Part shown: piece after piece, positions 62,654-64,000 of the stretch
Numbering within the stretch: position 1 is the stretch's first letter
Layout of the letters: each line of letters opens with the position of its first letter
Assembly: GCF_020866965.1 (NCBI RefSeq)
Contig: NZ_JAJATX010000008.1
Span: 62,001 to 126,000 of the forward strand
DNA from: Microvirga roseola
GTDB lineage: Bacteria > Pseudomonadota > Alphaproteobacteria > Rhizobiales > Beijerinckiaceae
Direction of reading: 5' to 3'
DNA: 64,000 bases
Made by a program: the position numbers and the translations under genes
Notes under the pieces: generated by a model
Told to the model about the DNA's origin: nothing
What the model saw: the letters and a program-made list of their open reading frames with translations, nothing else
Databases searched by the model: none

Positions 62654-63991
62654 ATGGACGGCTCCCTTAACACCGAGCGCCCCGAAGTCTCCCACCGGCG
62701 GATCCTGGCGCTCGCGCTGCCGATGACCCTGTCGCATGTGACGACGCCCCTGCTCGGCCTCGTCGATGCGACGGTCATCGGACGCCTGGGCGACGCCTCT
62801 CTGCTGGGGGCCGTGGCGCTCGGCGCCGTCATCTTCGACTTTGTCTTCTGGAGTTTTGGGTCGCTGCGCATGGCCACCGCGGGCCTGACGGCCCAGGCGA
62901 CCGGCGCCGGAAACCGGCACGAGGTCGATCTTACGCTTGCCCGTGCGTTTCTGGTGGCGGGCGTGACCGGTGTCCTGCTGATCCTGCTGCAATGGCCCAT
63001 TGCAGCAGCCGCCTTTTCGCTCGCCGGCGCGAGCCAGGCGGTGACGGAGGCCCTGTCCGTCTATTTCTTCATCCGCATCTGGTCCGCCCCGTTCACGCTG
63101 GCGAATTACGTGATCCTCGGCTCGACGCTGGGACGGGGCCGCACGGATCTCGGCCTGCTGCTGCAGGTCGCGATCAACGTCGCCAACATCATCCTCACCG
63201 CCGTGCTGGTCCTCGTCTTCGAGATCGGCATCGCGGGCGCGGCCATCGGCACGGCAGTTGCGGAGGTGTTCGGCGTCGGCCTCGGGATGCTGGTCCTGCG
63301 CCGCCTCGGCTCTAACCCGTTTGCCGTGACATGGCCCGAGGTCCTGAACCGGGCGGCGATCCTGCAGACGCTCGCCATGAACCGGGACATCATGATCCGT
63401 AACGTGGCGCTGATCCTCGCCTTCTCGATCTTCAGCTCGCTCGGCGCGCGCTCCGGCGATGTCACGCTCGCCGCGAATGCGGTGCTCTACAACATGTTCC
63501 TGATCGGCGGCTATTTCCTCGACGGCTTTGCGACCGCCGCCGAGACCCTTTGCGGCCAGAGTCTTGGAGCCAAGGACGAAAGAGGGTTCCGCCGCGCCAT
63601 CCATCTGAGCCTCGGCTGGAGCATCGGCTTCGGCCTTGCGGTCTCGTCCGTCTTCCTCATCGGCGGCGGGCTCTTCATCGATTTCGTCTCGACGAGCCCC
63701 GAGGTGCGGGCCTATGCGCGGGACTATCTCGTCTTCGCGGCGCTCACGCCCCTTTTCGGGGCCGCCGCCTTCGCATTCGACGGCATCTATACGGGCGCAA
63801 CCTGGACCAAGGCCATGCGCGACCTCATGCTCGTGGCCCTTGCCGCCTACGGCCTCGTGCTCCTCGCCGCCAGCAGCCTCGGTAACACGGCGCTCTGGGT
63901 CGCGATGCTCGTGTTCCTGAGCGCGCGAGGCGTCGGCCAGGCCCTGCTCTATCCGAGCCTTGCAAGGCGAACCTTCGCGGCCATTGCCTGA
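62654..63991 (+). CDS. MATE family efflux transporter (DinF-like)
   Basis: An inner-membrane multidrug/toxin antiporter of 445 residues with about 12 helices in two six-helix halves. The MATE signature region is in the N-half (LALPMTLSHVTTPLLGLVDATVIGRLGD). GLTAQATGAGNRHE follows, and GQSLGAKDERGFR is in the second half. It is of the DinF subgroup; substrates are cationic compounds exchanged for H+ or Na+. The ATG at 62654 with GAGG ahead is preferred over a GTG one codon upstream. Confidence 0.92.
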   Translation: MDGSLNTERPEVSHRRILALALPMTLSHVTTPLLGLVDATVIGRLGDASLLGAVALGAVIFDFVFWSFGSLRMATAGLTAQATGAGNRHEVDLTLARAFLVAGVTGVLLILLQWPIAAAAFSLAGASQAVTEALSVYFFIRIWSAPFTLANYVILGSTLGRGRTDLGLLLQVAINVANIILTAVLVLVFEIGIAGAAIGTAVAEVFGVGLGMLVLRRLGSNPFAVTWPEVLNRAAILQTLAMNRDIMIRNVALILAFSIFSSLGARSGDVTLAANAVLYNMFLIGGYFLDGFATAAETLCGQSLGAKDERGFRRAIHLSLGWSIGFGLAVSSVFLIGGGLFIDFVSTSPEVRAYARDYLVFAALTPLFGAAAFAFDGIYTGATWTKAMRDLMLVALAAYGLVLLAASSLGNTALWVAMLVFLSARGVGQALLYPSLARRTFAAIA

Positions 63992-64000
63992 CAGCGCGGC

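Overview
The window is GC-rich chromosomal DNA from an alphaproteobacterium, most likely of the order Hyphomicrobiales (Rhizobiales) and perhaps a Methylobacteriaceae-like genus such as Microvirga or Methylobacterium. This rests on family content: a DUF6460 protein, TauE plus TIGR02186, a MerR-linked fatty-acid operon, an ATP-dependent ligase-associated repair set, an alphaproteobacterial LexA box, and abundant short palindromic repeats. The genus is inference. Fifty-seven protein genes are called, three of them frameshifted. I see no rRNA, tRNA, CRISPR array, insertion sequence or prophage.

Layout. 1-6 kb: a divergent otnK/otnI pair for four-carbon sugar acids, an HU protein with a long Lys/Ala-rich N-terminal tail, and an orphan serralysin-type RTX metalloprotease. 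6-13 kb: minus-strand housekeeping genes (MsrC, an ABC exporter, MOSC, DUF488, a zinc alcohol dehydrogenase, a Nudix hydrolase) and a plus-strand inositol-phosphatase family protein. 13-18 kb: an iron/AfuABC-type ABC importer whose binding-protein gene has a frameshift, then a voltage-sensor K+ channel. 18-20.4 kb: a HAD phosphatase, and an HxlR regulator divergent from a frameshifted FMN reductase.

20.5-27.9 kb holds the most interesting metabolic unit. An iron alcohol dehydrogenase, an aldehyde dehydrogenase, a PuuA/GlnA4-like glutamine synthetase, an ethanolamine-permease-like transporter and an N-formylglutamate amidohydrolase-family enzyme lie in one direction, with an RpiR regulator divergent. 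Together they could run a complete gamma-glutamylated amino-alcohol (for example ethanolamine) pathway without a microcompartment.

28-39 kb: an AbrB-type membrane protein, an aminotransferase, MscL, a VOC/DoxX/LysR group, a very large sensor kinase with a sodium-symporter-like N-terminus, a racemase, a DsbA-like isomerase, a thioesterase and DinB. 39-45 kb: a beta-oxidation operon (acyl-CoA dehydrogenase, thiolase, FadB-like bifunctional enzyme) next to a MerR regulator, with a perfect 22-bp palindrome in the promoter gap. 45.5-50.4 kb: a 1,038-residue coiled-coil/Sel1 membrane protein and a TauE/TIGR02186 pair.

50.5-60.1 kb carries all four parts of the ligase-associated DNA damage response: the PdeM phosphoesterase and DEXH helicase on the minus strand, and the MBL-fold exonuclease and ATP-dependent ligase on the plus strand. 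About 3.2 kb containing a GNAT gene, an SDR, a methyltransferase and repeats separates the halves. A GTTC-N7-GTTC LexA box and a promoter lie upstream of the exonuclease-ligase half. The helicase and the ligase each carry an in-frame copy of the same roughly 165-bp palindromic element. 60-64 kb: YjbQ, a NarL-type response regulator, an esterase, a small membrane protein and a MATE transporter.

Three genes carry single-base length changes at or next to short C runs. These may be sequencing or assembly errors rather than true mutations.
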